From assembly GCF_900659865.1 (NCBI RefSeq), contig NZ_LR213769.1:1-64000 (forward strand): a stretch of 64,000 bases of DNA. Reading direction: 5' to 3'. The notes under the pieces are model-generated. The model did no database searches, had not been told where the DNA came from, and worked only from the letters and a program-made list of their open reading frames with translations. The position numbers and the translations under genes were made by a program. The stretch comes from Hyella patelloides LEGE 07179 (GTDB taxonomy: Bacteria > Cyanobacteriota > Cyanobacteriia > Cyanobacteriales > Xenococcaceae). Position 1 is the first letter of the stretch. The number at the start of each line of letters is the position of its first letter. Below, piece by piece: positions 39,625 through 48,850 of this stretch.

Positions 39625-39652
39625 GTAGGAGCGAACAGCAGTTCGCCTCTAC
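39625..39652. repeat. Imperfect palindromic element, intergenic relative of the KS palindrome
   Basis: GTAGGAGCGAAC-AGCA-GTTCGCCTCTAC. It shares the GTAGG(G/A)GCGAAC arms with the perfect palindrome at 15997-16024 but has drifted. It lies between the kinase mosaic and the carotenoid oxygenase. Confidence 0.75.
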
Positions 39653-39676
39653 AAGGGTCAGGGATTCACTTTTCTC

Positions 39677-41461
39677 TTAAACTTTTCTCTTAAAAATATC
39701 ATTGCGTCGATTGAAGAAAAATTCGTAAGGAACCTTAGTCAAACTACGCAAAGCAGAGCTTAATCTATTCACATTGTAGGTTGATTTCCGTGGAGAAATT
39801 TCCTGAAAATACTCAGAATGCAAGGTGAAGCCAAAATTAATATCTTCAGATAGACTAAGTTTAGCAATCGGTCCTTGGCTAAGATTATCAGCAGCAAATA
39901 GCCAAGCTTCCGAACCTTTTGGAGTAAAAACAGTAGTAAAAATATATCCTCTGTCTTGAGGAATGAATTGAATGCTAACTAGAACAGATCCTTCATCACA
40001 GACATAAAAATCAAGCAGTTCTTTGCCTAGATCGGATACGGGAATGTCAGGATTTTGTTCTTGTTCTGTCTCGATCTGCTTAGTGAGTTCTTGCCAATTC
40101 TTGTCTAAAGGAACTTTAGCTAACACCGAAGGAAGATCCTCTTGAGGAAGTGGCTTGTCCGTTAAAACTCTATTTTCATGGTCGCGGAAACTAAGGTATT
40201 GACGGCGAGAGATCAAATCTTGATGATACCCTGCATAAACCTGGTAGATAGCAGAATACCCCTTTGGATCATCTAATTCCCGCGGATCGGCAGTATAAAG
40301 CATGGTGGTGAACCAACCAGGATGGATCAAAGCTTCTTCCTCAATCACTTGAGCATCTTTAATCACTACTTTTCGTAATACTCCAGGATCGAAAGCAAAC
40401 ATCCAAGGTATACCATAGTATTCAGCATAATAGCGATCGCCACTAAAATGTTTGACATCATCTGGCTGTATTGCTTCAGTTAAACTAATGGTTGCTTGTT
40501 GTATGGCAACCATACGAATTTCTCCATCGATATGATGATAGTTACACAAAAAATGGTAGCTATCACCATCAAAAGTTACTAGGCGCGATGGAACAGTTGC
40601 CTTGTCTGGATTGAGATCTTGACGATTGACAACATAAATTTGTGTTTTTGAATAAGCTTTGCGAAGCGGAATTTTTAAACCTAACAGCGTTGCTAAACCC
40701 ATCTGAAAAGGCATATCGGGAATCATCACCAATTCCTCTGTCACGATAGTAGTATGAGGACTGCCATCGAGAACTGTTCCATCTAACTCCCAATGTCTGA
40801 TACCTGTATTATTTTTATCTTGGTAATTTTTCTGTTTACCGTCCCAAAAAGTGATGTAGGCTGCACTAACCATATCAGTGAATAAATTTTCTCGACGGGG
40901 TTTAGACTTTAATTCACAAGTAATAAGTTCTCCAGTCTTAGGATCGTAAAAAGGGTGAGCTGTGTTTGCCACCATCGGGAAGAATGATACAGGCACGGAA
41001 ATGATATGTTCGTCAAAATACCCTATCGGCGTTATGGTTTTTAGGGTATCGGGGTCTACTTCCCAGTAACGTCCTGCATCTGCGGTGAGAATTAGCCTTC
41101 CCTTCATATTGACAATAGCGGTGTTGGCTATTTCTGCAACTCCCAAAAAACCAAGTCTGGCTGGAAAAAATGCTTTTGGGAGTAGTTTGCCGAGTGGCAA
41201 TTGTACCCAATGCCAGAAACTATCCCAAGTTTTTAATTTGTTGCTGTGGACTTGAATTTTTCCTGGTTGAGGTTGGAGAGCCCACTTAATAATTACACCT
41301 TCACCCATAAATAAATGGCTATCATTTTTGCGGTGGTAAGGGGCAACAATGAAAACATGACCAGATAAATTCTCTGGCAAAGTTCCCTCGTAAATTTTGG
41401 CATCTTCACACAAATTACCTGATGGAATCGAACCTCGAAACTTACTAACATCAATTGACAT
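39677..41461 (-). CDS. RPE65-family carotenoid/apocarotenoid oxygenase
   Basis: About 594 residues from the ATG at 41461, preceded by TAGGAG eight bases upstream; the open frame extends 36 codons further but without such a site. The family's seven-blade propeller binds Fe(II) through four histidines. Candidates seen are NTAHPFYDPKTGE (about 167), HTTIVTEELVM (about 236), NYHHIDGE (about 309) and FTLHSEYF (about 550). The family cleaves double bonds of carotenoids or apocarotenoids to aldehydes such as retinal, and some members act on stilbene- or lignin-type substrates. It is longer than the about 490-residue Synechocystis enzyme. No carotenoid pathway genes are adjacent; the next gene is a haloperoxidase, and whether they act together is unknown. 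Confidence 0.82.
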   Translation of the reverse strand: MSIDVSKFRGSIPSGNLCEDAKIYEGTLPENLSGHVFIVAPYHRKNDSHLFMGEGVIIKWALQPQPGKIQVHSNKLKTWDSFWHWVQLPLGKLLPKAFFPARLGFLGVAEIANTAIVNMKGRLILTADAGRYWEVDPDTLKTITPIGYFDEHIISVPVSFFPMVANTAHPFYDPKTGELITCELKSKPRRENLFTDMVSAAYITFWDGKQKNYQDKNNTGIRHWELDGTVLDGSPHTTIVTEELVMIPDMPFQMGLATLLGLKIPLRKAYSKTQIYVVNRQDLNPDKATVPSRLVTFDGDSYHFLCNYHHIDGEIRMVAIQQATISLTEAIQPDDVKHFSGDRYYAEYYGIPWMFAFDPGVLRKVVIKDAQVIEEEALIHPGWFTTMLYTADPRELDDPKGYSAIYQVYAGYHQDLISRRQYLSFRDHENRVLTDKPLPQEDLPSVLAKVPLDKNWQELTKQIETEQEQNPDIPVSDLGKELLDFYVCDEGSVLVSIQFIPQDRGYIFTTVFTPKGSEAWLFAADNLSQGPIAKLSLSEDINFGFTLHSEYFQEISPRKSTYNVNRLSSALRSLTKVPYEFFFNRRNDIFKRKV

Positions 41462-42109
41462 AACAGATACTCCTAATTGCGATCGCAATTGATTAAAGCA
41501 GCTAATACCAATTCTCAACAGCGTGATTCTAGATGCTTGGCGGGGCTTATAAAGTCCTCTCCTCAGCATAGCTCACGCTCAAAAGTAATTGGAGACGCAC
41601 ATAGTAGCGGGTCTATACTACAATGCTGGGCTGTAATTTTAGGGTCAATTCATAAATTGACGAGCCACCCTGGCGAGGAAAACTCGCCGAAGGAATGCGC
41701 GAGTTGACCCTACACAGTGTAAAATTTTCCTCTTAAATTTAAACTACCCAATCAATTACACTAGACACGCTAGTAGATTGGATAGAACTAAGCGTGAAAC
41801 CCAACAAAGTTCTACCAATGTTGGGTTTTGCCCACTAAACCCATTCTACAATTTATGATTCATCGATCCAGAAAATGCATGATAAATGGTATAAACTACA
41901 AGAAAGGCGATCTCTTAACCAAACGGTTTCTCTCTCGGACAAGAAAAACACCTTATCTGGCTTGATAGTTTCAACAGAATAACAGGGATTAAACTGCGGT
42001 TTAGGTCGCATTGTTTTAGTTGATTATGGGCTGAAAAGTAAATTGACATTCGGCTTCCTGACAAAAACACCCCGAAATGTGAGTCCTGAGCAATCGATCT
42101 GCTAAGCAA
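41462..42109. other. Intergenic stretch with several hairpin repeats
   Basis: 650 bases without a supported gene. It holds a hairpin GGCGAG/CTCGCC at 41672-41688, followed by GAAGGAATGCGCGAGTTGA (close to the sequence after the hairpin at 1580), and an AACCCAACA/TGTTGGGTT inverted repeat at 41798-41806 and 41819-41827. Short open frames here overlap these repeats and look accidental. Confidence 0.6.
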
Positions 42110-43798
42110 TTAAATCTCGATCTCATTTCCGCTAATGCCCTGAAACTTAAAGCGTCCGACTTCTTCCCTATAAGTACGTTTGATGTCCCGCAGCATACTA
42201 ATTGCCATCTTCTCACCCAGCAGATTGCCTCCTGTTTCCAGACCCTTACGAGAACGAGCATTGGAATTCGTACCTAATGCAGTCCCGTCCGTACGCCAGT
42301 GCATTCCCGCCCCATCACGGAACAGAGTGACATTGGCAATCAATTTATTGAGTTCGCCATGTATCGTCAGCTTCGGGCCTTGAAAATCCCGTAGTTTCTG
42401 ACCATTGTCAGTGGGCACTTGGGGATGAGGAAACTCACCATCGGCAAAAAAGGCTTTCGCCATCGTCGCAGCAGCAGCAATAAAGGCTGAATGACCACCA
42501 GGGTAGGCAGGATGAGTGGGAGAGCCTTCTGGGTAAGCTATCGGTAGTAACCAAGTACCATCTCCCTCGCCACGTCCCTGCGCCACGTTTTGCTTTTGGT
42601 TATGATCGAGAATGCGCTCGAGGACTGTGGTTTTGCGCCAGACTTCTGCACCTTCTCCAAAAAACTGCTTAAATGTCTCATCGTGAAATGGGTTATTCGG
42701 TGAGTTACCCAACTTTCCCCGTCGGAAAAGCTCGAGACGTTGTGCATATACTTCTGGTCGCAGACGACGATGAACACACCATTTTTGAAACCAGGCGTGC
42801 TTGAGGGCAGAGACTCCCGCAAATCCACTCTGAATCGTGATGTCTGGCCTACCAAGGCTACCAAATGCATCAGAAGTGGTGATGCTTCCATTGGCGTAGG
42901 GACTCGCATTGGAGATGTCTGCACCCAGTCCTAGGAGAATAATCGTCGCCCAAAGACCTGACTGGTGGGGCAAATCAATGTGTACCCACTGACCCGCATC
43001 CCGCAGGGTAATGATATGGCGCGTACCGTCAATAATATCCGAACCAGTGGGATCGATATCTCCATTGTTAACTTTGTTCCAAGTTTCGAGATCGGTCAAG
43101 TAATCAAGATTTTTTCTAGGGTAACGCTGCAACTGTTGAATCGGCTGATTACCAAACTGGAAATTCTGCAAGAGAAACTGAGAAACGTGAGGTCCGACAT
43201 CACAACCCTCGTAAGGACCTCGGAATATCGTATCTGGGGAGCATTTAAATCCGAATTCCTGCTCAAAGCCCAGATTATTTAAGTCTTCGCAAGCATCAGC
43301 AATTAGGGGGCTATTAGCATATCGATCGAATCTGAGATCTCGGCACAGTGCCATCCAATAGCGTTCCACCAGATCCACTGCCGTATTACGACTGGCAAAT
43401 TGCGGAGCAGGTGCCATCCGTGCGCCATGGGAATCGTCACCAATTAACTGAAAGGAGTAAGCATTGAGTGGATTAGCCAGTAGGCGATATTTTCCGCCGA
43501 GTTTAACTCTCTCGAAATCGATCTGATTCCCTTTTTCAATCGCTTTGAGTAGGGACTCAAAGGAAAACTTTTCCACTAAGCCGATTGAATTGTGTTTTAA
43601 AGCTTTTGTGAAGGAAGCGAAACCTGGAAAACCAAGCTGTTCAAACCGTTTTTCGTCTCCATTTGCTGGCGGTGGCGCAGTTTCAAAAGCATTAAAAGCA
43701 TCATCCCGCGTCAATTTACGGATTTTCTGTGCTTCTTTCCGCCGAGCTTGCAATTTTTGTCCGTGGGCATTTGGGGGTTTGTTAATCGTGTCAACCAT
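42110..43798 (-). CDS. Vanadium-dependent haloperoxidase (PAP2 superfamily)
   Basis: 562 residues from the ATG at 43798, which has GAGGAG about eight bases ahead; a frame extending to 43900 lacks this. Vanadate-binding motifs are in order: KWCVHRRLRPE (Lys and Arg, about 337), SPTHPAYPGGHSAF (Ser-Gly-His type site, about 427) and RDGAGMHWRTDG (Arg and the vanadate-linked His, about 495). The family uses hydrogen peroxide to oxidise chloride, bromide or iodide; halide preference cannot be read off safely. No secretion signal is evident. The coding sequence looks more GC-rich than its neighbours, which may indicate transfer. It lies 10 kb from the NRPS cluster, so a role in halogenating that product is possible but unsupported. 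Confidence 0.9.
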   Translation of the reverse strand: MVDTINKPPNAHGQKLQARRKEAQKIRKLTRDDAFNAFETAPPPANGDEKRFEQLGFPGFASFTKALKHNSIGLVEKFSFESLLKAIEKGNQIDFERVKLGGKYRLLANPLNAYSFQLIGDDSHGARMAPAPQFASRNTAVDLVERYWMALCRDLRFDRYANSPLIADACEDLNNLGFEQEFGFKCSPDTIFRGPYEGCDVGPHVSQFLLQNFQFGNQPIQQLQRYPRKNLDYLTDLETWNKVNNGDIDPTGSDIIDGTRHIITLRDAGQWVHIDLPHQSGLWATIILLGLGADISNASPYANGSITTSDAFGSLGRPDITIQSGFAGVSALKHAWFQKWCVHRRLRPEVYAQRLELFRRGKLGNSPNNPFHDETFKQFFGEGAEVWRKTTVLERILDHNQKQNVAQGRGEGDGTWLLPIAYPEGSPTHPAYPGGHSAFIAAAATMAKAFFADGEFPHPQVPTDNGQKLRDFQGPKLTIHGELNKLIANVTLFRDGAGMHWRTDGTALGTNSNARSRKGLETGGNLLGEKMAISMLRDIKRTYREEVGRFKFQGISGNEIEI

Positions 43799-44086
43799 GG
43801 AAAATCTCCTCGATGAATGTGATTGTGAGTTAACAAAATAAATAAAAAGCTTGGTCTTTCTCAGATAGTTCAGAGAAAATTTTTCCATATTTTCTGACAA
43901 ACTACTGAAGGGTTCTCAACCAGATTTGTCTACGTTTTATCTTAGTTTTGCTTTTAGTGTCTTAAGCTCATAAAACTCATAGAACAACTCATGGAAAAAC
44001 TAATAATTAGAATGACTAGATAAAAGTTAACTGGTAATAGATTGTTAGTAGGAGAGTGGTTAGTCCCGTCCTATCTTCGTCCCAAA

Positions 44087-45472
44087 CTAAGCGGGATCAA
44101 TAGGATAATATTGCTGTAACTCTTTGATAAAAGATTGCCAACATCGCTTATACAATTCACATCTGGCGATCGCTTTATTTTCCAATTGCTTAATTACTCC
44201 CATACTACTTAACTTATAAGCCATAATAGGATTTAAAGTAATAGGTTCACTTGCGTTTAAAATGGTATCAAGAGCTTGTGCTAATTCAGGTTGTTGTGCC
44301 AGTGTTATATAGTGACGCTGCAAATGATGAGAATAAATTCCACTGGCAGTGTGAGCAGTTTTTAGTAGTTGCGACAGAGTTATCTCCTGCCGACTGAGAT
44401 GATAGAATGCTAGGCTAACTAGTGCAGGATGTCCTCCTACCAGAGACATCAGTTGTCTGGCTTCTGCTCCATCTGTCCAGTCAAGCCCGTAGCGTTGTGC
44501 TAGCTGCTGTACTTCTTCCTGGCTAAAGCTGTCTAACTGAATTGGCAGCCCTACATTGAATGGGGATTGGTTGAGTTGAAGAGGGACATAAATTTCCGTA
44601 GAATGAACTACCACCAGGCGAAGCTTTCCCCAAATAGGGAATCTTTTCGCTTCTTCGTACCAAGAACGCAATAGAGGGAGAAAATCCTTTGCCACTTGGG
44701 GATGCTCGAAAATTTGGTTGACCTCATCCAATGCCAAGACCAGAGAAGTATCAATTTGCTCTAAAATATAATCTTGAAAGTAGAGGGTGCAACTAATTTT
44801 GCTCCCCATATCTTCATCCCAATAATCATCTAGTCTTGGTTCAAGCTGAAGTTGGTGGGCGACGTTAGCACACAGCCAACGCAGAAATTGATTCAAATCG
44901 CTCAAAATTGCTTGGTCAACTTGCTCCAAATTCAAACTGATTGTGCGGTAGTTCAGATGCTCAGCATAGTCAATAATCCTCAGTAACAGTGAAGTTTTGC
45001 CCATTTCTCTGGGGGCTTTAATCCTGATTAATGAGCCTGATTTTCTAAGTTCTGGATAAATTTGCTCCTTAAGGGAAGAGGGTTCAAGGTAAAAGAGAGA
45101 GTCAAGGGAAACTGAACCACTAGGATAGCAAAGTGAAGTATTCTGCTGGGTATCGGGAGAAAAGTTAGCCAAATGTTGCTTCGGGGAAGTTGCTTCTGGT
45201 GCTGTTTGTGCTGCAACATAGGACTCAAGCAGTGCCTGACAGTTTTTCTTCGTTACGCGCTGACCGATGATTTTGGAGAGTCGCTGATACAACTCTGGAG
45301 CAACAATGGTAGTAAAGTAGCCAGGACTATAACCTGCCTCGATCGCAATTTGATTATAAGTTCTATATTGCCAAACACCTTTCAAAATAATAATTTCTGT
45401 GAAATTAAGGGGGCGATTTTTGCTGCCAATTAGCTGGCGGTCAATAATTTTAAGGAGATGATCGAGATTCAT
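44087..45472 (-). CDS. AAA-like NTPase with N-terminal helix-turn-helix-type domain
   Basis: 461 residues. The first 85 residues (NRPLNFTEIIILKGVWQ...YNQIAIEAGYSPGYF) resemble the N-terminal helical/HTH-like domain of vWA-MoxR-associated proteins. The middle is an AAA-35-type NTPase: APREMGKTSLLLR (Walker A, about 150) and LVLALDEVNQ (Walker B, about 244), then winged-helix-like segments. The NTPase resembles the C-terminal domain of the large kinase mosaic at 33306. In cyanobacteria such proteins are fused or linked to effector domains and are discussed as STAND-like conflict or signalling switches; no effector is seen here. Its neighbours do not form a clear operon with it. Confidence 0.72.
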   Translation of the reverse strand: MNLDHLLKIIDRQLIGSKNRPLNFTEIIILKGVWQYRTYNQIAIEAGYSPGYFTTIVAPELYQRLSKIIGQRVTKKNCQALLESYVAAQTAPEATSPKQHLANFSPDTQQNTSLCYPSGSVSLDSLFYLEPSSLKEQIYPELRKSGSLIRIKAPREMGKTSLLLRIIDYAEHLNYRTISLNLEQVDQAILSDLNQFLRWLCANVAHQLQLEPRLDDYWDEDMGSKISCTLYFQDYILEQIDTSLVLALDEVNQIFEHPQVAKDFLPLLRSWYEEAKRFPIWGKLRLVVVHSTEIYVPLQLNQSPFNVGLPIQLDSFSQEEVQQLAQRYGLDWTDGAEARQLMSLVGGHPALVSLAFYHLSRQEITLSQLLKTAHTASGIYSHHLQRHYITLAQQPELAQALDTILNASEPITLNPIMAYKLSSMGVIKQLENKAIARCELYKRCWQSFIKELQQYYPIDPA

Positions 45473-45901
45473 GGGTTACGTATTTGGGAAACCCCATCTA
45501 TAATATTCAACTCTTTAACTTTACTGTTTCTTATTAATTTTATATAGATTAGAAATAACTTCTTAATAGAAAATTCATAGCAAATATAGATTTTATGAAG
45601 CTTAAATAAACTATTCAGTATAAGCTATTTATTATATAAGTAAAAGTCAATGCTTTTTGCTTAGCAATTTTTCTTAAGTAAAATTACGTAGCACTTAATA
45701 TTTGAAGTAATGAGTAACTTTATAGTTGCAACCAGCAACTTGGGTTATCAGTTTTTCTATGAGTTCTGAAATGAGTTTTATGAGATTGAAAGAATCAGAA
45801 AAAAGTAATATCAAACTTAGACAGTAGACAGAAGTCGGAATTGAATCAGGAGAATATTAGAAATAAAGAACGACACAAAACAATATGAAAGGAATTTAAT
45901 C
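45473..45901. other. AT-rich intergenic stretch
   Basis: About 430 bases upstream of the broken small membrane gene, with no open frame of note, no RNA gene and no repeat array. It probably contains the promoter of that gene; AAAGGA at 45889-45894 could serve as its ribosome binding site. Confidence 0.5.
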
Positions 45902-46271
45902 ATGACATCAACTACAACTCAGATAGGACAAACTAAACCTACCTATCAACCCGTTATAAAGGTTTCAGTAGGAGCATTTACTGGGGCTTTGGTTACTCTG
46001 ACGAGTGACCCCGCGTTATGCGGAGCGGTATCCGTGATAGGCGGCGTAAGACCCTAAAAGACTTCCTTCGGTCGCGCAAGGGAACGCACGAGTCGTGACG
46101 GTACTAATTTTAAATGATTTTCATCCTCGTTTTCAAAGTCAAAAAATATCTGGTGAAATTTCTGGCGCGGTGACTACTGTTCTTACATTGGTTGTTTCTT
46201 ACTTAGTACCTCCTAGCAGAAAAGAGACGACCGTCATAGAAGCTGGTGCTATCAAATCAGCCAAAACGTAA
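45902..46271 (+). pseudogene. Small holin-like membrane protein gene broken by an insertion
   Basis: From the ATG at 45902 the frame reads MTSTTTQIGQTKPTYQPVIK and then VGAFTGALVTLT, before running into foreign sequence and a stop at codon 52. After a 97-bp insertion the original frame resumes as VLILNDFHPRFQSQKISGEI and continues through AVTTVLTLVVSYLVPPSRKE to a stop at 46271. Removing the 97 bases restores one uninterrupted frame of about 90 residues with two hydrophobic segments, resembling small holin-like or phage/prophage-derived membrane proteins. Function unknown. The inserted copy cannot make the full protein. Confidence 0.85.
45999..46100. mobile_element. 97-bp MITE-like insertion with 5-bp target duplication
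   Basis: TGACG occurs at 45999-46003 and again at 46096-46100, exactly at the two ends of the foreign segment, and excision of 97 bases restores the host frame. The core carries CCCTAAAAGACTTCCTTCGG, nearly identical to a segment at 62146-62170 on the other strand. I see no long terminal inverted repeats. Confidence 0.8.
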
Positions 46272-46386
46272 ATAGTAATGCCTCAAATTGATTTTTTCGA
46301 TTTTTTTTCCTTAAAACTGAGAAAAATTTCACTTCAGTTTCGCTCAAGCTGTATCTTACTGTCTAATTTCAGCAGGAGTATCTTCT

Positions 46387-48246
46387 ATGATTAGTCAAGT
46401 TTCCGAAAAAAAAATGCACTTTATTAGATGGGTGCTGGTAGTCGGTTGGCTACTCTTAATTTTCTCCTTATTTTATGACCCCATCTCTCACCATCTAAGC
46501 GATCCTAATAATTTAGTCAGCCCTTTTCGCGATCGAGTCATTAGTCTGGCAGAAGTACCCACTCGATGCGTTAAAGTTCAGGGAGAGTGCCTAAAGGAAA
46601 CGCCGTATCCGATGGGAACTAGGATTTTCTGGGGCATGGTAGTTCCCAGTGCAATTATGATTGTCCTGCTCTTCGGTCATGAAACTTGGCGACGTATTTG
46701 TCCTCTTTATTTTCTTTCCCAGATTCCCAGGGCTTTGGGGCTACAGCCACGACTAAATATTCATCAAAATCGTTGGCTGGTGAACAATCATCTCTATCTG
46801 CAATTTGCCCTGCTGTTTATTGGCTTAAATTGCCGTATTCTCTTCATTAACTCAGCCCGTGTGTTCTTTGGTTGTTTTCTGCTTTTTACTATCCTTTCTG
46901 CTATAACCATAGTTTTTCTATATGGTGGTCGTAGCTGGTGTCATTATGTTTGTCCTTTTGGCGTAGTGCAAATGATTTTTACTGGCCCAAGAGGATTGTT
47001 AGATAGTCAGGCACACAAAACCCAACCCAGAAGCATCACTCAGTCTATGTGCCGAACGGTAGATAGCAAAACTAGTCAGGAAAAAAGTGCTTGTATCAAC
47101 TGTAAATCTGCTTGTCTTGATATTGATGCCGAAAAAGCTTACTGGCAAGATTTGACTAAGCCTGGTCGTAGATTTGTTCAATATGGCTATTTGGGATTGG
47201 TAAGCGGGTATCTTATTTATTACTATTTATATGCAGGTAATTTTAATTATTATTTTTCTGGTGCTTGGACTCATGAAGAAGATCAGTTAGCAACCCTCCT
47301 CAAGCCAGGTTTTTATATCTTGGATAAGTCAATTCCGATTCCTAAACTGGTAGCAGTTCCCTTAACCTTGGCTTTTTTTGTGGGAATGTTTTACCTGATT
47401 GGGAATAAAAGTGAAAAGGCTTTTTTCTCTTATTTGCGACGACGTAACCCCAAGATCGATCGTCAACAGGTCTTACACCGAGTCTTTTCTCTTTTTACCT
47501 TTGTTGCCTTTAACACTTTTTTTATTTATGGTGGACGACCAGAAATTTTGCGTTTGCCTTTCCTGTTACAACTCATCTTTAATGCTTTAATTATTTTGAT
47601 TAGTACTCTTTGGCTCGATCGAACTTGGGATCGTAGCGAAGAAGAGTATAACAAAGAAAGTCTGGCATATAAATTGCGCCGTCAACTAAAAAAACTATCT
47701 TTCAACTTCTCTCAGTTGTTACAAGGACGTTCTTTAGACGAGTTAAATTCTCATGAATTATATCTCCTAGCTTCAGTCTTACCCAATGCTACGCGACAAG
47801 AATACTATCGGATTTACAAGGGCATATTGGAAGAAGCTTTATCAGAAAAACGTTTTAAGCCAGACATTAGTAAAGAAGCTCTCCAGCAGCTTCGTCAAAA
47901 ACTACAGCTTCAAGATGAAGAACATGACTGCGCTTTGGCAGAAATTATCCAAGAGAAACCAAATCTTTTAAATTCATTCACGTCCACAAATTCAGGTCTT
48001 AGCTTGGCTAGGACAAAGCTCAGGGCTGTCAGAAATAATCATGGCAGTCTGAGGGACTCTGCCATGGAAGAGCAGAGTTTGTTGGGACTTCGTCAATCAG
48101 GAATCAAACCAATTCAGAAAAATTACTTACCTCAAGCATCCACCCAGATCAAACGGGTCAGAGATAAAAAACAAAGGAACAAGAACGACTCTCAAGTTCT
48201 GCCCACCAAAATCAAAGATATCAGCGACAGAAACGATCGAAAATAG
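46387..48246 (+). CDS. NapH/CcoG-like membrane iron-sulfur protein
   Basis: 619 residues. Several transmembrane helices fall in 15-370. Cysteine motifs RRICPLYFLSQIPRALG, GRSWCHYVCPFG and SACINCKSACLDID, preceded by a lone Cys in SMCRTV, are typical of membrane-bound polyferredoxin electron carriers; one 4Fe-4S set is complete and others are reduced. Residues about 430-520 form a helical domain (SLDELNSHELYLLASVLP). The last 90 residues are basic and low in complexity, with a CATGGCAG/CTGCCATG hairpin in the DNA at 48040-48066. It probably passes electrons across or along the membrane. It is followed in the same direction by a flavoreductase-ferredoxin fusion, a plausible electron donor. Confidence 0.78.
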   Translation: MISQVSEKKMHFIRWVLVVGWLLLIFSLFYDPISHHLSDPNNLVSPFRDRVISLAEVPTRCVKVQGECLKETPYPMGTRIFWGMVVPSAIMIVLLFGHETWRRICPLYFLSQIPRALGLQPRLNIHQNRWLVNNHLYLQFALLFIGLNCRILFINSARVFFGCFLLFTILSAITIVFLYGGRSWCHYVCPFGVVQMIFTGPRGLLDSQAHKTQPRSITQSMCRTVDSKTSQEKSACINCKSACLDIDAEKAYWQDLTKPGRRFVQYGYLGLVSGYLIYYYLYAGNFNYYFSGAWTHEEDQLATLLKPGFYILDKSIPIPKLVAVPLTLAFFVGMFYLIGNKSEKAFFSYLRRRNPKIDRQQVLHRVFSLFTFVAFNTFFIYGGRPEILRLPFLLQLIFNALIILISTLWLDRTWDRSEEEYNKESLAYKLRRQLKKLSFNFSQLLQGRSLDELNSHELYLLASVLPNATRQEYYRIYKGILEEALSEKRFKPDISKEALQQLRQKLQLQDEEHDCALAEIIQEKPNLLNSFTSTNSGLSLARTKLRAVRNNHGSLRDSAMEEQSLLGLRQSGIKPIQKNYLPQASTQIKRVRDKKQRNKNDSQVLPTKIKDISDRNDRK

Positions 48247-48850
48247 AATTTCTAAATTATCTTTCTTCTCCTCACAAGGGTAGGTTTTAAAAGAGCGACA
48301 TAAACTCCCGAAATAAATTCTCAGGGCGTAAGTCTGAGCGAGAGGGATGGCGAGGTTGCCTTATGCCAATCACGGACTCACCGATGGTCGCGCGACGGCG
48401 AAGCCGAGTCCTAAGGCGGAAGCGATATCCGTGATAGACGCCATATCCAATTCTTTGCTTTGGGGTTGACCCAGATTGTTGACCGCCCGCATCGGGAGAC
48501 CCGCCCTCACTTTCGCTGTGAGTAGGCACTTTACATTCAGTATGAAACTTCACTAAAAAGGTGTTTATTGATAGTTGAAATTCCGAAACAATTACGCCTT
48601 ATTTGCCCATTTATCGCTCTTCCTTAATAAATTTAACCATTAAAAGTCAGAAACTTACCCTTATATAGATATAGTCATTCCAATTAATTTCTTTATGTTG
48701 TTAAACATCGGTAAAAGGATGAGAGCTAAAAAATAGTACTAAATAACTCATGATTTCTATTGGGAATTACGATAAACTCCCTCAGCCACCACAGTTAACC
48801 CTATCTATTACTCAAAACTATACGATTAATTTTGCATCAGTACTTAATTT
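48247..48850. other. Intergenic stretch with GC-rich repeat patch
   Basis: About 600 bases. 48300-48540 is a GC-rich patch with ATATCCGTGATAG (also in the insertion at 46030) and CGCGCGACGGCGAAGCCGAG-type repeat sequence; an 88-codon minus-strand frame across it is most likely a repeat artefact. 48560-48850 is AT-rich and should contain the promoter for the next gene, but no motif stands out. Confidence 0.55.

Noticed and set aside
41477-42109. Several short frames on both strands
   Set aside because: They overlap hairpin repeats and the haloperoxidase end, and none shows conserved features.
42016-43841. Overlapping open frames inside the haloperoxidase gene
   Set aside because: Frame shadows of the GC-richer gene; only the 42110-43798 frame carries the vanadate-site motifs.
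48287-48553. 88-codon minus-strand open frame
   Set aside because: It spans a GC-rich repeat patch shared with other loci, has no ribosome binding site, and its low-complexity composition looks like translated repeat.
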